Shown here: in pieces, positions 17,313 to 26,750 of the stretch | Numbering within the stretch: position 1 is the stretch's first letter | How the letters are laid out: every line of letters starts with the position of its first letter | NCBI RefSeq assembly: GCF_011065895.1 | Contig: NZ_JAALCR010000003.1 | Span: 124,001-188,000 of the forward strand | DNA length: 64,000 nucleotides | Direction of reading: 5' to 3' | From: Paludisphaera rhizosphaerae | Lineage (GTDB): Bacteria > Planctomycetota > Planctomycetia > Isosphaerales > Isosphaeraceae | Made by a program: the position numbers and the translations under genes | The notes under the pieces: model-generated | What the model was told of the DNA's origin: nothing | Databases searched by the model: none | The model's input: the letters and a program-made list of their open reading frames with translations, nothing else

Positions 17313-17864
17313 ATGAAACCCGTTCGCATCGCCGCCTCCCTGGCCGCCGTCGCCGTGGCCCTCACCGCCGCCCAGGATCCCAAGACCCAGACCATCGAGG
17401 CGCGGGGCCTCAAGATCCAGGCCCCCACGACCTGGAAGAAGGTCACCCCCGCCAGCCCGATGCGCGCCGCGCAGATTCGGGTGGAGCCCGTCGACGGCGA
17501 CTCCTACCCGGCCGACCTGGTCGTCTTCGTCTTCCCGGGCGGGGGCGGCGGGGTCGAGCAGAACCTGGAGCGCTGGCGGAAGCTGTTCAAGGACGCCAAC
17601 GGCGAGGCCCCCAAGATCGAGACCAAGAAGATCGCGGCCAAGGGGGGCGAGGTCACCCGCGCGGAGACCTCCGGCAACTACCAGCCAAGCAGCGGCCCCG
17701 GCTTCCCCGCCGAGCCCGCCCGCGCCAACGCCCGACTGCTGGGTGCGATCCTCCTGACGGACGACGCCGGCTACTTCATCCGAATGGTCGGCCCGGACAA
17801 GACCATGAAGGAACTGGCCCCGCAGTTCGACGAGATGATCAAGTCGCTCGAACTGGGCAAGTAA
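17313..17864 (+). CDS. Small exported protein of unknown function
   Basis: The protein has 183 residues. An N-terminal signal peptide (KPVRIAASLAAVAVALTAAQ) is followed by a soluble domain starting IEARGLKIQAPTTWKKV and ending DEMIKSLELGK. The pattern resembles PsbP/DUF1795-like domains, which begin with a short beta segment of the GLKFxxPxxW type and end with a FDxxIxSL helix; this link is by eye only. The start ATG at 17313 is chosen because it begins the signal peptide. The gene is 22 bases ahead of the zinc-ribbon gene and may be cotranscribed with it. Confidence 0.75.
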   Translation: MKPVRIAASLAAVAVALTAAQDPKTQTIEARGLKIQAPTTWKKVTPASPMRAAQIRVEPVDGDSYPADLVVFVFPGGGGGVEQNLERWRKLFKDANGEAPKIETKKIAAKGGEVTRAETSGNYQPSSGPGFPAEPARANARLLGAILLTDDAGYFIRMVGPDKTMKELAPQFDEMIKSLELGK

Positions 17865-17886
17865 GACCGAGCGGAGGGCCGAATCG

Positions 17887-18450
17887 ATGTCGGTGACGAT
17901 CGTCTGTGCTCGTTGCACGTCGCCGAACCTCGGCTCGGAGCGCTTCTGCGTGGGCTGCGGGCTGCCGATCGGCGGCTTGCAGCCCGACGCCGACGCCGGC
18001 CTCGACGCCCTTGGTCCCTACGAGCCTCCGGAGCCCGCCGATCCGGACGTCACTCGGGCCCTCCACGATTTCCTCGCCCGCTCCGGCCTGCCGCTGGCCC
18101 CCTCGGGTCGAGGCTGGCGGACGACCGTCCCGCTCCACCTGGATCGCAAACAGGCCGTCTACGCGGGCCCGGCGGGGCTCGACGCCGAGGGAAGGGCGCT
18201 CGTCGGCTTCATCTCGGTCTGCGGGCCGGTCGTCGATCGCGACTGCCGCATCCTGCTGAAGCTCAACGCCCGGATGACCGACGGCTGCTTCGCCATCCGC
18301 GTCCTCCGGGGCGAGGAGTACTTCGTCTTCGTCGAGAACCTCCCCGTCGACCTCCTCGAACACCTCGCCGCCGCCGACGTCCTCCGCCGCATCGCCCGGG
18401 CGGCCGACGGCCTGGAAGACCGCCTCTCGCGGGGTCGCGACATCTACTGA
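17887..18450 (+). CDS. Zinc-ribbon protein with a YbjN-like or chaperone-like C-terminal domain
   Basis: The protein has 187 residues. The N-terminus holds a compact four-cysteine zinc ribbon (CARCTSPNLGSERFCVGCG, residues 7-25). The rest looks like an alpha/beta domain with GWRTTVPLHLDRKQAVYAG, a LNARMTDGCFAIRVLRGEEYFVF stretch and a helical end, similar in layout to YbjN/type III chaperone-like folds. No catalytic residues were recognised and there is no signal peptide, so it is cytoplasmic. Its last seven bases overlap the end of the convergent glycosyltransferase gene. Confidence 0.7.
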   Translation: MSVTIVCARCTSPNLGSERFCVGCGLPIGGLQPDADAGLDALGPYEPPEPADPDVTRALHDFLARSGLPLAPSGRGWRTTVPLHLDRKQAVYAGPAGLDAEGRALVGFISVCGPVVDRDCRILLKLNARMTDGCFAIRVLRGEEYFVFVENLPVDLLEHLAAADVLRRIARAADGLEDRLSRGRDIY

Positions 18451-20078
18451 ACGCGATACACGGCGATGGTCCCGTCATCGGTCATGGCGATGGGAACAAG
18501 ACCGTCCAGCGGTCGGAATAAGCCCGCCGGCCCCCAGGGCCCGTACTGGAGCGAGGCCGACACGGCGACGTAGGGCGTTGCCACGCTCTCAAGAGGCGGA
18601 GGAGGCGGCGTGTGCCCCTCGTCGGCGTCGATGACGTGGGCCGTCCCGACGACGCCGTAGACCGATGGGTCGACGGTTCCGAATGTGTAGATGGTCAGGT
18701 CGCGGAACTCGGGCCGACCGCGTTGAAGTCTGGCGAGAGCCCGGAGCCCCTGGCCCCAATCGAGGTTCGAGTCGGCCAGCACTCGACGGCCGCCGGCACG
18801 ACCTCCGGCAAAGACGTTGAAATACGTCAATGGGTTTGGCTGGACGCTGATCACGGCCGCAGCCTGACCGAGCAGACCGACGACAATCACGGCCCGGCCG
18901 ATCAATCTCGAAGGCCTCCCCCGTTCCTCGCCCCGCACCAATCCCGACAACCACATCACGGCCAGCGGTGCTACGGGCAGCAAGTAGCGGACCCCGTAGT
19001 TGCGGGACGAGCCCGCCGAAGCGATCGCGAAGAACAGCAGGGCCGACTGCAAGAGCATGCGGTCGGGCGCCTGGGTCAGACTCCGCCTCCACCCGCTCAT
19101 CGACCCGCGCCAGGCGGCCATCAGCCAGAACAGCGGCGGAACCTTCACTGCCAGCGCGACCAGGTAGTAATACCGCCACCCTCCCATCCGACGCTCGCCC
19201 AACAGATACCCCGGCCCTCCCGACGCCTGATGCCGCAACTGCCCAGCGAAGCCCACCCAGTCCTGGGGGATCGGCGTCTCGTACAATCGGGCCACGATTC
19301 CACCCAGCGGCCCGAACCCCGAGGCGCTCGGATGGTCGCCGGACGTCGGGCTCAGGGGCAGGATCGCGAAGCCGTTCAACGCCGCATCGGCCGCCAGCAT
19401 GACGATGAGATAGCCGGCCATCGCGAGCCCCATGCGGGCAAGCCGTCGCATGCTCAATGGCTCATAAAAGAGCCATACTGCCCCCAGGATGGGGGGGAGG
19501 ACGATCGCCGTGAACTTGCAAGCGAAGGCCAGCCCGCAGAGCGCCGCCGACGCCCAGAACCACCGACGACGCCCCGTCCAAAGGAAAGCCCAGAACGACA
19601 TGAAGACGGCCGTCGCGGCGACGGTCACAGGCGTCTCCATCGTGACCAGGCCGCCGTGCGCCAGGAGGTTCGGGCTCAGCGCGTAGAGCCAGGCCGCCAG
19701 AGCCATCGCCCAAGGCCCGCTCAGAAGTCGGGCCCACCAGGCCGTCAGCGCCAGGCCGAGCAGCCAGATCCACGAAGAGCCGATCCTGGCGATCGGCAGC
19801 AAGTCGGGCTGGCGAGCGGGTTGGTCGTCGATCAGCGCTCCTCTCCCCATAAGGTCGAGGGCCGCGAACGTCGGCGCGAGTTGGAGCTTCCAGAAGAGGT
19901 TGGGCGAGCCCATCCGCGTCACGCCGACACGATCCCCCTGGCGCCACCAGCGGGCGGCCGCGTTCAGGTAGGTGGTCTCGTCGTATGTCGCCGAGGACGC
20001 CGCCGCGGCCTGCCAGACCAGAGCCAGGCCGACGACCGCCGCGGCGGTCGTCAGGGCCAGGGGCTGCCGACCGCTCAC
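18444..20078 (-). CDS. PMT/ArnT-type membrane glycosyltransferase
   Basis: The protein has 544 residues with about ten predicted membrane helices. The first extracytoplasmic loop has the acidic SSATYDETTYLNAAARWW motif typical of GT-C glycosyltransferases, where an Asp/Glu acts on a polyprenyl-phosphate sugar. FGTVDPSVYGV and DSNLDWGQGLRAL near the C-terminus match planctomycete members annotated as glycosyltransferase family 39-like or phospholipid carrier-dependent transferases. The start is GTG at 20078, overlapping the stop of the upstream gene as GTGA, so translation is probably coupled to the Gfo/Idh-fold protein. Confidence 0.82.
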   Translation of the reverse strand: MSGRQPLALTTAAAVVGLALVWQAAAASSATYDETTYLNAAARWWRQGDRVGVTRMGSPNLFWKLQLAPTFAALDLMGRGALIDDQPARQPDLLPIARIGSSWIWLLGLALTAWWARLLSGPWAMALAAWLYALSPNLLAHGGLVTMETPVTVAATAVFMSFWAFLWTGRRRWFWASAALCGLAFACKFTAIVLPPILGAVWLFYEPLSMRRLARMGLAMAGYLIVMLAADAALNGFAILPLSPTSGDHPSASGFGPLGGIVARLYETPIPQDWVGFAGQLRHQASGGPGYLLGERRMGGWRYYYLVALAVKVPPLFWLMAAWRGSMSGWRRSLTQAPDRMLLQSALLFFAIASAGSSRNYGVRYLLPVAPLAVMWLSGLVRGEERGRPSRLIGRAVIVVGLLGQAAAVISVQPNPLTYFNVFAGGRAGGRRVLADSNLDWGQGLRALARLQRGRPEFRDLTIYTFGTVDPSVYGVVGTAHVIDADEGHTPPPPPLESVATPYVAVSASLQYGPWGPAGLFRPLDGLVPIAMTDDGTIAVYRVQ

Positions 20079-21121
20079 GGCTCGCTCGCCTCTTCACGGC
20101 CGACGACGCGCCCTTCAGCGCGGCTCTGCTCCAGGTCGCGGACGAGGCGGGCGACGTCCAGGGCGTCCTGGATCGTCGGGGCCAGCGAGGGAGCCCCGTG
20201 GACGAGCCGGTGGAACTGCTCGTTGAGGGCGTCGCCCACCGAGGGCTCCAGCGGCAGCCGCTCCTCGTGCGGCCCCTCGGCGTCCCACCACTGGATCCGG
20301 TCGGGCATCTCCAACCAGGCGGCTCCATGCTCAGCGAAGACCTGGAAACCCGCGGGGGGGAGGAATCGGCTGGCCTCGCCCCACTCGCCTCGATGGTATC
20401 GGCCGTAGGAAACCTGGGCGGTCGCCCCGCCCGGGAAAACCGCCGTGAAGCTCTCGAAGTCCGCCTCTTTCCCCGATTGGGCCGGCAGCACGACCGACCG
20501 GCTTGAAACGAGCGATTGCGGCGTCCCGCCGAACACGAACGAGCACCAGTCCAGCAGGTAGCTGCCGGGATCGATCGCCAAAGGGAGCGGGACGACCTGC
20601 ACGAGCGGGCCCGGCTGGGCGTAGCGGTCAAAGCTGTAGAGCCGGGACCACCCCACAACGAGCCTGGGCGCTCCCAGGGTCGTCGCCAGCAGTTCGCGAA
20701 GCCGGAGGGTCGCCGGATAGCAGCGGCGGGCGAACTCGGTCATGAAGGGGACGCCGGTCGCCTCGACCCGCTCAGCCAGCCTTTCCAGTTCGGAAAGGTC
20801 GCCGGAGAGTGGCAGGGCGCAGTAGACGGGCTTGCCGGCCTCGCAGGCCAGGAAGGCCGGGTGCAGGCCGAACCACTGGGGAGAGAGCAGGTAGATCACG
20901 TCCACATCGGGACGGGCGATCATCCCGGCCAGCCCCTCGCAGGCTGTGCAGCCAAGCTGGCCGGCCTCGATCTGGGCGCGGCGAGCCACCTGATCGTACA
21001 GGGCCGTGACGCGGAACTTGTCCTGAAGGCGCAGGAGCGAAGGCCGGTGACGGCTCTCCCAAAGGCGGCCCAGGCCGACGACCCCGACCCGGAGCCGCTG
21101 CGGTTTCGACGCGTCTAGCAA
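20075..21121 (-). CDS. Gfo/Idh/MocA-fold protein, probably not a normal dehydrogenase
   Basis: The TTG start at 21121 has GAGGAGGGG just upstream; another TTG at 21178 adds 19 residues without a clear ribosome site. The product has 348 residues. The N-terminal Rossmann segment is [19 protein letters not shown], then [23 protein letters not shown]. The usual catalytic EKP motif is replaced: [13 protein letters not shown] has Ala102-Leu103-Pro104. The usual DxGxHxxD motif reads DPGSYLLDW, with Tyr for His. The fold is recognisable but both standard catalytic residues are missing, so it may bind a nucleotide sugar without oxidising it. Translationally coupled to the downstream membrane glycosyltransferase. 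Confidence 0.8.
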   Translation of the reverse strand: MLDASKPQRLRVGVVGLGRLWESRHRPSLLRLQDKFRVTALYDQVARRAQIEAGQLGCTACEGLAGMIARPDVDVIYLLSPQWFGLHPAFLACEAGKPVYCALPLSGDLSELERLAERVEATGVPFMTEFARRCYPATLRLRELLATTLGAPRLVVGWSRLYSFDRYAQPGPLVQVVPLPLAIDPGSYLLDWCSFVFGGTPQSLVSSRSVVLPAQSGKEADFESFTAVFPGGATAQVSYGRYHRGEWGEASRFLPPAGFQVFAEHGAAWLEMPDRIQWWDAEGPHEERLPLEPSVGDALNEQFHRLVHGAPSLAPTIQDALDVARLVRDLEQSRAEGRVVGREEASEP

Positions 21122-21284
21122 GGCCCCCTCCTCGTTCCTTCCCGGTCGGCATCGGCCGTCGCCCACAAAGGTTATCAACTCGCCGCCCGCCCGGCCACCC
21201 GGAACGGCCGCCCGTCCCTACCAAGGCCAATCCGCGGCGGCTAAGATGGCCCCGTCCCCCCCGACCCCAGGGAGCCTACGCCGG

Positions 21285-21734
21285 ATGCGAGCGGTCGTTC
21301 AACGTGTATCTCGAGCCTCAGTGACCGTCGACGGCGAGGTCGTCGGCCGGATCGGCGCCGGATGGCTCGTCCTCCTGGGTGTCGCGAAGGGGGACGGCCC
21401 CGAGGACGCCGCCCGCCTCGCCGAGAAGATCCTCAACCTCCGGGCCTTTGAGGATGAGGACGGCAAGATGAACCGGAGCGTCCAGGACGTCCGAGGAGGC
21501 GTCCTGGTCGTCAGCCAGTTCACCCTGATGGCCGACTGCCGCGCCGGGCGTCGGCCGGGCTTCTCCGAGGCCGCCGAGCCCGAGACGGCCGAGGCCCTCT
21601 ACCGGGAATTCGTCCGACTGGTCGACGCCTCGGGCCTGGAGATCGCCACCGGCGTCTTCCGCGCCGACATGGCCGTCGCGCTGGTCAACGACGGCCCGGT
21701 CACGTTCCTGCTCGACAGCCGCCGCCAGTTCTGA
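21285..21734 (+). CDS. dtd: D-aminoacyl-tRNA deacylase
   Basis: The protein has 149 residues, the usual length. It starts [17 protein letters not shown] and carries both DTD signature motifs: SQFTL at residues 77-81 and NDGPVT at 135-140 (the family form is NxGPVT). It removes D-amino acids mischarged onto tRNA and acts as a cytoplasmic homodimer. The ATG at 21285 is chosen over the longer frame from 21246 because it gives the canonical N-terminus and has GGAG about ten bases upstream. The FGGY kinase gene begins 32 bases after it. Confidence 0.96.
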   Translation: MRAVVQRVSRASVTVDGEVVGRIGAGWLVLLGVAKGDGPEDAARLAEKILNLRAFEDEDGKMNRSVQDVRGGVLVVSQFTLMADCRAGRRPGFSEAAEPETAEALYREFVRLVDASGLEIATGVFRADMAVALVNDGPVTFLLDSRRQF

Positions 21735-21766
21735 AACCGTCGCACCTCTCGCACGAGACCTCTCCC

Positions 21767-23287
21767 ATGAGCGACAGCCAACCGATCGTCCTGGGCCTCG
21801 ACGTCGGCACCCAGAGCCTCCGCGCCGCGCTCGTCGACCTGAGCGGCAAAACCCTCGCCTACGGCGTCGAGCCGATCGAGACGACCTACCCGCGTCCCGC
21901 CTGGGCCGAGCAGCAGCCGCAGGACTGGTGGACGGCCGCGAAGTCGGCAACGCGCAAGGCGCTGGCGTCGTCGGGGATCGACCCGTCTCGGGTTGCGGCG
22001 ATCGGGCTGGACTGCACGGCCTGCACGGTTGTCGCCTGCACCATGGATGGCGAGCCGCTCCGCCCGTCGCTGCTCTGGATGGACCAGCGGGCCCACGTCG
22101 AGGCGAATGAGATCAGCGCCACCGGCGACCCCGTCCTGAAATACGTCTCGGGCCGGGTCTCGCCCGAGTGGATGCTCCCCAAGGCCCTCTGGCTGAAGCG
22201 GAACGAGCCCGAGACCTTCGACCGCGCCGAGCGGCTCGTCGAGTGTACGGACTGGATGATGCACCGGCTGACCGGCGAGTGGACGCTCTCGCTGAACCAC
22301 CTGGCCGTGAAGTGGAACTACGCCCGACCCGACGGCGGCTGGCCGCTGGCGATGATCGCGGCCGTCGGCCTGCAAGACCTCCCCGCGAAATGGCCGCAGA
22401 CGATCCTGCCGCTGGGCAAACCGGCCGGCGGCCTCTGCGCCAGGGCGGCCGAGGAACTGGGGCTTAAGCCCGGGACGCTCGTCGCCCAGGGCGGCATCGA
22501 CGCCTACCTCGGCATGCTCGGCCTGGGGGCGACGGGGGACGGCGACGTCGCGCTGATCGTCGGCTCCAGCACCTGCCACCTGGCCCAGACCCGCGAGGGG
22601 GTCTTCGGCTCGGGCGCCGCCGGCTGCTGCCCGGACGCGACCGTCGAAGGGCTCTACACCATCGAGGCCGGCCAGACGGCCACGGGCTCCATCCTGGATT
22701 GGTACCGCCGTCACTTCGCCGCCCGCGAGCAGGCCGAGGCCGAGGCGAAAGGCGTCAACGTCTACTCGATCCTCGACGAGAAGGCCGCCGCCGTCCCGCC
22801 GGGCTCCGACGGCGTTGTCGTCCGCGAGGACTGGCAGGGGAACCGCTCGCCCTACAAGAACCCGCACGCCCGCGGGGCGATCGTCGGCCTGTCACTCTCA
22901 CACGGCCCCGGCCACGTCTTCCGCGCCCTCTACGAGGCGACCGCGATGGGAACCCGCGACATCCTCGCCGACTGCTCCCGCCACGGCCTGAGCGTCGAGC
23001 GGGTCTTCATCGGCGGCGGCGGCGCCAAGTCGCCGCTCTGGCTTCAGATCCACGCCGACGTCCTCCAGAAGCCAATCCACCTGACCCGCGAGGGCGAATC
23101 CTGCGCCCTGGGCTCCGCCATGTGCGCCGCCGTCGCCGCCGGCATCTACAAGGACTTCGACGAGGCCGCCGGCGCGATGGTCGCCATCGAGCGAGTCGTC
23201 GAACCCGACCCGAAGAACGCCGCCGTCTACGACGACCTCTTCGCCCAATACGTCGACCTGTACCACCGCCTCAACGACGAGGCGTGA
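21767..23287 (+). CDS. FGGY-family carbohydrate kinase (ribulokinase or xylulokinase-like)
   Basis: The protein has 506 residues, normal for FGGY kinases. The N-terminal ATP-binding motif is GLDVGTQSLRAALVDLSGK. LLWMDQRAHVEA, LVECTDWMMHRLTG and GGIDAYLGMLGLG follow in the sugar-binding half. The FGGY C-terminal domain has VFIGGGGAKSPLWLQIHADV (from about residue 412) and a glycine-rich ALGSAMCAAVAAG. It phosphorylates a sugar, probably a ketopentose or pentitol such as ribulose or xylulose; the exact substrate cannot be set from sequence alone. It follows dtd on the same strand, and its end faces glmU. Confidence 0.9.
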   Translation: MSDSQPIVLGLDVGTQSLRAALVDLSGKTLAYGVEPIETTYPRPAWAEQQPQDWWTAAKSATRKALASSGIDPSRVAAIGLDCTACTVVACTMDGEPLRPSLLWMDQRAHVEANEISATGDPVLKYVSGRVSPEWMLPKALWLKRNEPETFDRAERLVECTDWMMHRLTGEWTLSLNHLAVKWNYARPDGGWPLAMIAAVGLQDLPAKWPQTILPLGKPAGGLCARAAEELGLKPGTLVAQGGIDAYLGMLGLGATGDGDVALIVGSSTCHLAQTREGVFGSGAAGCCPDATVEGLYTIEAGQTATGSILDWYRRHFAAREQAEAEAKGVNVYSILDEKAAAVPPGSDGVVVREDWQGNRSPYKNPHARGAIVGLSLSHGPGHVFRALYEATAMGTRDILADCSRHGLSVERVFIGGGGAKSPLWLQIHADVLQKPIHLTREGESCALGSAMCAAVAAGIYKDFDEAAGAMVAIERVVEPDPKNAAVYDDLFAQYVDLYHRLNDEA

Positions 23288-23288
23288 A

Positions 23289-24560
23289 TCAGCCTGTGGA
23301 CTTGGAGATCGGCCGCGCCGGCACGCCGACCACGGTGGCGCCGGCGGGGACGTCGTCCCCCTTCGTGACGACGGTGCCGGCGCCGACGACGGCTCCCGCA
23401 CCGATCTCGACGGGGGCGACCATCACGGAGTTGGAGCCGATGCGGGCGCCGTCGCCGATGACGGTCGGGTGCTTGTGGACGCCGTCGAAGTTGGCGGTGA
23501 TCGCGCCGCAGCCGATGTTCACGTTCGAGCCCACGCGGGCGTCGCCCAGGTAGGCGAGGTGGCGAGCGTAAGACCCGGTCTCGATCGTCGAACGGTTGAC
23601 CTCGACGAACGCGCCGATTTCCACGCCTTCGGCCAGGGTCGTGCCCGGCCGAATGTGGGCGAACGGGCCGATCTTGCAGTGCGAGCCGATCTTCACGTCG
23701 CCGGTGATGACGCTGAAGGGGTAGACGACCGTGTCGCGGCCGATCGTCGCGCGGCCGTCGATGTAGGTGTTGGGCGGGTCGACGATCGAGACCCCCTCGG
23801 TCATCCAGTGGTCCTGGATACGGGCCTGCATGATCGCCCCAGCCTGGGCGAGATGCTGTCGGGTGTTCACCCCCAGAATGTCGTCGGCCGAGAGGACGTT
23901 GAGGGCCACCACCTTCTGGCCCGACCGCAGCAGCTCCTCAGGGGCGTCGGTCAGGTAGTATTCGCCCTGGGCGTTGCTGGTGCCGATCCGGTCGAGCGCG
24001 TCCCAGAGGGCGGCCGGCTCGAAGACGTAGCAGCTCGGGTTGACCTCGCGGATCGCCTTCTCCTCGGGCGTGCAGTCGCGTTCCTCGACGATCCGGAGGA
24101 AGCGGCCGGCCGAATCGCGGAGGATCCGGCCGAAGCCCATGGGATCGGCGACCTCGGCTGTCCCAAGGAGGCAGGCGGCCTGCTCCTTGCGCTGGCGGTC
24201 GAGGAGGTCGGCCAGGGGCTCGGGACGCAGTAACGGCTCGTCGCCGACGAGGACCATGATCGGCTCCTCGCAGCCCTCCAGCAGCGGCCGGCAGACCTTC
24301 ACGGCGTGGCCAGTGCCGAGCTGTTCTTCCTGAACGGCGAACCGGATGTCGGGCTCACCATCCAGGGCCGCGTAGAGCTGATCAGCCGCGTAGCCGACGA
24401 CCACCACGATCGTCTTCGCCCCCGCGCCACGGGCAGCGTCGACGACGTACGAGATCATCGGCCGGCCGCAGACCTCGTGCAGGACCTTCGCCCGGTCCGA
24501 CTTCATCCGCTTTCCCTGGCCGGCCGCCAGGATGATCGCCACAGGTCCTTCGATGGCCAT
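23289..24560 (-). CDS. glmU: Bifunctional GlmU-like protein (GlcNAc-1-P uridyltransferase / acetyltransferase)
   Basis: The protein has 423 residues; E. coli GlmU has 456. The N-terminal pyrophosphorylase shows LAAGQGKRM (11-19), QLGTGHAV, and VGDEPLL (105-111), where the conserved Asp of GlmU (GDVPLI) is kept. The C-terminal left-handed beta-helix has HIRPGTTLAEG and HLAYLGDARVGSNVNIG, with the catalytic His at 334. By eye the E. coli Lys351 position is Asn322 here. It should make UDP-GlcNAc for peptidoglycan or lipopolysaccharide. Located 30 bases after the Kef-type antiporter gene on the same strand, likely one transcript. Confidence 0.88.
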   Translation of the reverse strand: MAIEGPVAIILAAGQGKRMKSDRAKVLHEVCGRPMISYVVDAARGAGAKTIVVVVGYAADQLYAALDGEPDIRFAVQEEQLGTGHAVKVCRPLLEGCEEPIMVLVGDEPLLRPEPLADLLDRQRKEQAACLLGTAEVADPMGFGRILRDSAGRFLRIVEERDCTPEEKAIREVNPSCYVFEPAALWDALDRIGTSNAQGEYYLTDAPEELLRSGQKVVALNVLSADDILGVNTRQHLAQAGAIMQARIQDHWMTEGVSIVDPPNTYIDGRATIGRDTVVYPFSVITGDVKIGSHCKIGPFAHIRPGTTLAEGVEIGAFVEVNRSTIETGSYARHLAYLGDARVGSNVNIGCGAITANFDGVHKHPTVIGDGARIGSNSVMVAPVEIGAGAVVGAGTVVTKGDDVPAGATVVGVPARPISKSTG

Positions 24561-24590
24561 GATACGTTCGACTTCCTTCGTGTTGTCGGT

Positions 24591-26435
24591 TCATTCGCCC
24601 AGGGGGTTTTCCCGACGGGCCGAGGACATCTCGGGCGCTCCGGCGACGGGCTGTGAGGCGGGTGGTCCGCTGGCGTCGGCCTCGGCCGCGGCGAGGACGG
24701 AGGCTTCCTCAGCCGTGCCGATCATCGCGGAGAACTCGGCGTGGACGCGGGCTCGCTCGCGGTCGATCTGCTCGGGCGTCGCGCCGAGGCGGTGCAGCAG
24801 CGACTCGGTCATCGCCAGGGCGACCTCGCCCTCGCCGGCGAAGACGCTGTCGGCGCCGGCCTCGCGCATCTCGGGGACCTCGCGAAGGTAGGTCGTTCGA
24901 GCCAGGATGAAGACGTCCTTGTTGATGTCACGAGCCAGGCGGATCGTCTCCTTGCCCCCGCTCATCGTCGAACTGGAGAGGATCAAGCCGACGGCCTTGT
25001 CGACGCCGGCGTGCTCCAGGACGTCCCGATGCATGGCGTCGCCGTACAGGGCCCGCACGCCGACTTCCTCCAGGCGGCGGACGGTATCCATGTTCAATTC
25101 GATCACGACTGGGTCGATCTGGTTGTCCCGCAGGAGGCGGGCCAGGGTCTTGCCGACCGGCCCGTAGCCGACGACCACGACGCGGTGTCGGCCCGACTCC
25201 TCAGGCTCCTCCTGCTCGTGATGGATGCGGTTTTCGACCGGACCCGGATCGGCGAAGAACCGCTTCAGGAGATTCTCCATCGGCCCGATCATCCGGTACA
25301 GCAGCGGGTTGATGGTGATCGTGATGATCGCCGCGGCGATCAGCGCATTCGACGCCTCGTCATCGAGAATCCCCAGGCTCTTCCCCGCCGAAGCCAGGAT
25401 GAATGAGAACTCGCCGATCTGCGCCAGCACCGTGCCGATCGAGACGGCCGCCCGCATGGGATAGCCCATGAAGTGGACGATCAGCCAGGCCGCCAACGGC
25501 TTGCCGATCAGAATGACCGCCAGCGTGGCCGCGATCAGACCGGGCGACTTGAGCAGATAGGCCGGATGAAACAGCATACCGACCGAGACGAAGAAGATGA
25601 CCGCGAAGGCGTCCCGCATCGGGAGGGCCTCGGTCGCCGCCCGCAGGCTGAACTGCGAACGTCCGACCACCATCCCCGCCAGGAACGCCCCCAGAGCCAT
25701 CGAGACGTCGAAGATCTTGGCCGCGGAAACGGCGATCCCCAGCGCCGTGACGAGCACGGTGAGCGTGAACAGTTCGCGAGAGCGAGTCCCCGCCGCCTTG
25801 TCCAGGATCCAGGGGATGACGCGATCGCCGACCAGAAACGTCAGGGCGATCATCACGCCGACCTTGACCGTCGCGAGGCCGACCGCCGAGGCCACCGAAG
25901 CGAAGGTCTTGTCGCCAGGCCCGAAGACGACGGGAAGCATGACCAGCACGAAGACCGTGAACAGGTCCTCGACCACCAGCCAGCCGACGGCGATGTGGCC
26001 CGTCTGGGTGTGCAAGTCTCCGTTGTCCGCCAACACGCGGACGAGGACGACAGTGCTCGCCACGGCGATCGCCAGGCCGAAGACCAGTCCCGCCTGGAAG
26101 CCCCACCCGTGATAGAAGCCGACCAGAGTCCCCAGGACCGTCGCCACCAGGCTCTGGCAGATCGCCCCCGGAATCGCCACCCGTTTGACGGCCAGTAGTT
26201 CCTTGAGATGGAACTGGAGGCCGACGCCGAACATCAGCAGGATCACGCCGATCTCGGCGAGTTGGTCGGCGAGTTGCTGGTCTGCGTGAAACCCCGGCGT
26301 CGACGGCCCCACCGCGATACCAGCCAGCAGGTAGCCGACGATCGGCGACAGCCGGAGCTTGAAGGTGATGTACCCCAGGACCAGCGCGGCGGTCAGGCCG
26401 CCGGTGAGGGTCACGATGAGATCGACGTCGTGCAT
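24591..26435 (-). CDS. Kef/CPA2-type cation:proton antiporter with TrkA-N domain
   Basis: The ATG at 26435 with GGGAG upstream starts directly at the first membrane helix; the open frame extends upstream without support. The product has 614 residues. About 12 membrane helices include LRLSPIVGYLLAGIAVGP and VALGFL-like segments with DVSMALGAFLAGMVVGRS, then a soluble TrkA-N (RCK) domain beginning HRVVVVGYGPVGKTLARLL, which is a Rossmann nucleotide-binding motif. The architecture matches KefB/KefC/YbaL, which exchange potassium or sodium for protons under control of bound nucleotides or thiols. Upstream of glmU on the same strand. Confidence 0.9.
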   Translation of the reverse strand: MHDVDLIVTLTGGLTAALVLGYITFKLRLSPIVGYLLAGIAVGPSTPGFHADQQLADQLAEIGVILLMFGVGLQFHLKELLAVKRVAIPGAICQSLVATVLGTLVGFYHGWGFQAGLVFGLAIAVASTVVLVRVLADNGDLHTQTGHIAVGWLVVEDLFTVFVLVMLPVVFGPGDKTFASVASAVGLATVKVGVMIALTFLVGDRVIPWILDKAAGTRSRELFTLTVLVTALGIAVSAAKIFDVSMALGAFLAGMVVGRSQFSLRAATEALPMRDAFAVIFFVSVGMLFHPAYLLKSPGLIAATLAVILIGKPLAAWLIVHFMGYPMRAAVSIGTVLAQIGEFSFILASAGKSLGILDDEASNALIAAAIITITINPLLYRMIGPMENLLKRFFADPGPVENRIHHEQEEPEESGRHRVVVVGYGPVGKTLARLLRDNQIDPVVIELNMDTVRRLEEVGVRALYGDAMHRDVLEHAGVDKAVGLILSSSTMSGGKETIRLARDINKDVFILARTTYLREVPEMREAGADSVFAGEGEVALAMTESLLHRLGATPEQIDRERARVHAEFSAMIGTAEEASVLAAAEADASGPPASQPVAGAPEMSSARRENPLGE

Positions 26436-26750
26436 GGGCGATGCGCTCCCGCGGTCGGCGGCCTCGGACTGACGGCCCTCACCCTCGCGAGAAACGAACG
26501 GTTCGGCGCCCCCTTTCGATCGGCCATTATGTGCGAACGAGGCTCTGGGCACCAGACTTCCAGCGCCCACGCAACGTCGCGCGGCCTTGAGGATGTCTTC
26601 GCCGCCCGCCAAGATTCCTTGAACGGATGGGCGAACCGCAGCGGGTTTTCGCGCGTCTTGAAGGTCGCGGGCGATTCTGTCAGACTGGCCCCGAGCGCCG
26701 GACGCGGGCAAGGTCCGCGCCGAGTTCGATTCTCAGGAGAAGGCCGGATC
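26436..26750. other. Divergent promoter region between the antiporter gene and gatC
   Basis: No gene is seen. Promoters for the reverse-strand antiporter/glmU unit and the forward gatCA unit must lie here, but no convincing -35/-10 pair was recognised. CAGGAGA at 26734 is the gatC ribosome site. Confidence 0.4.
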
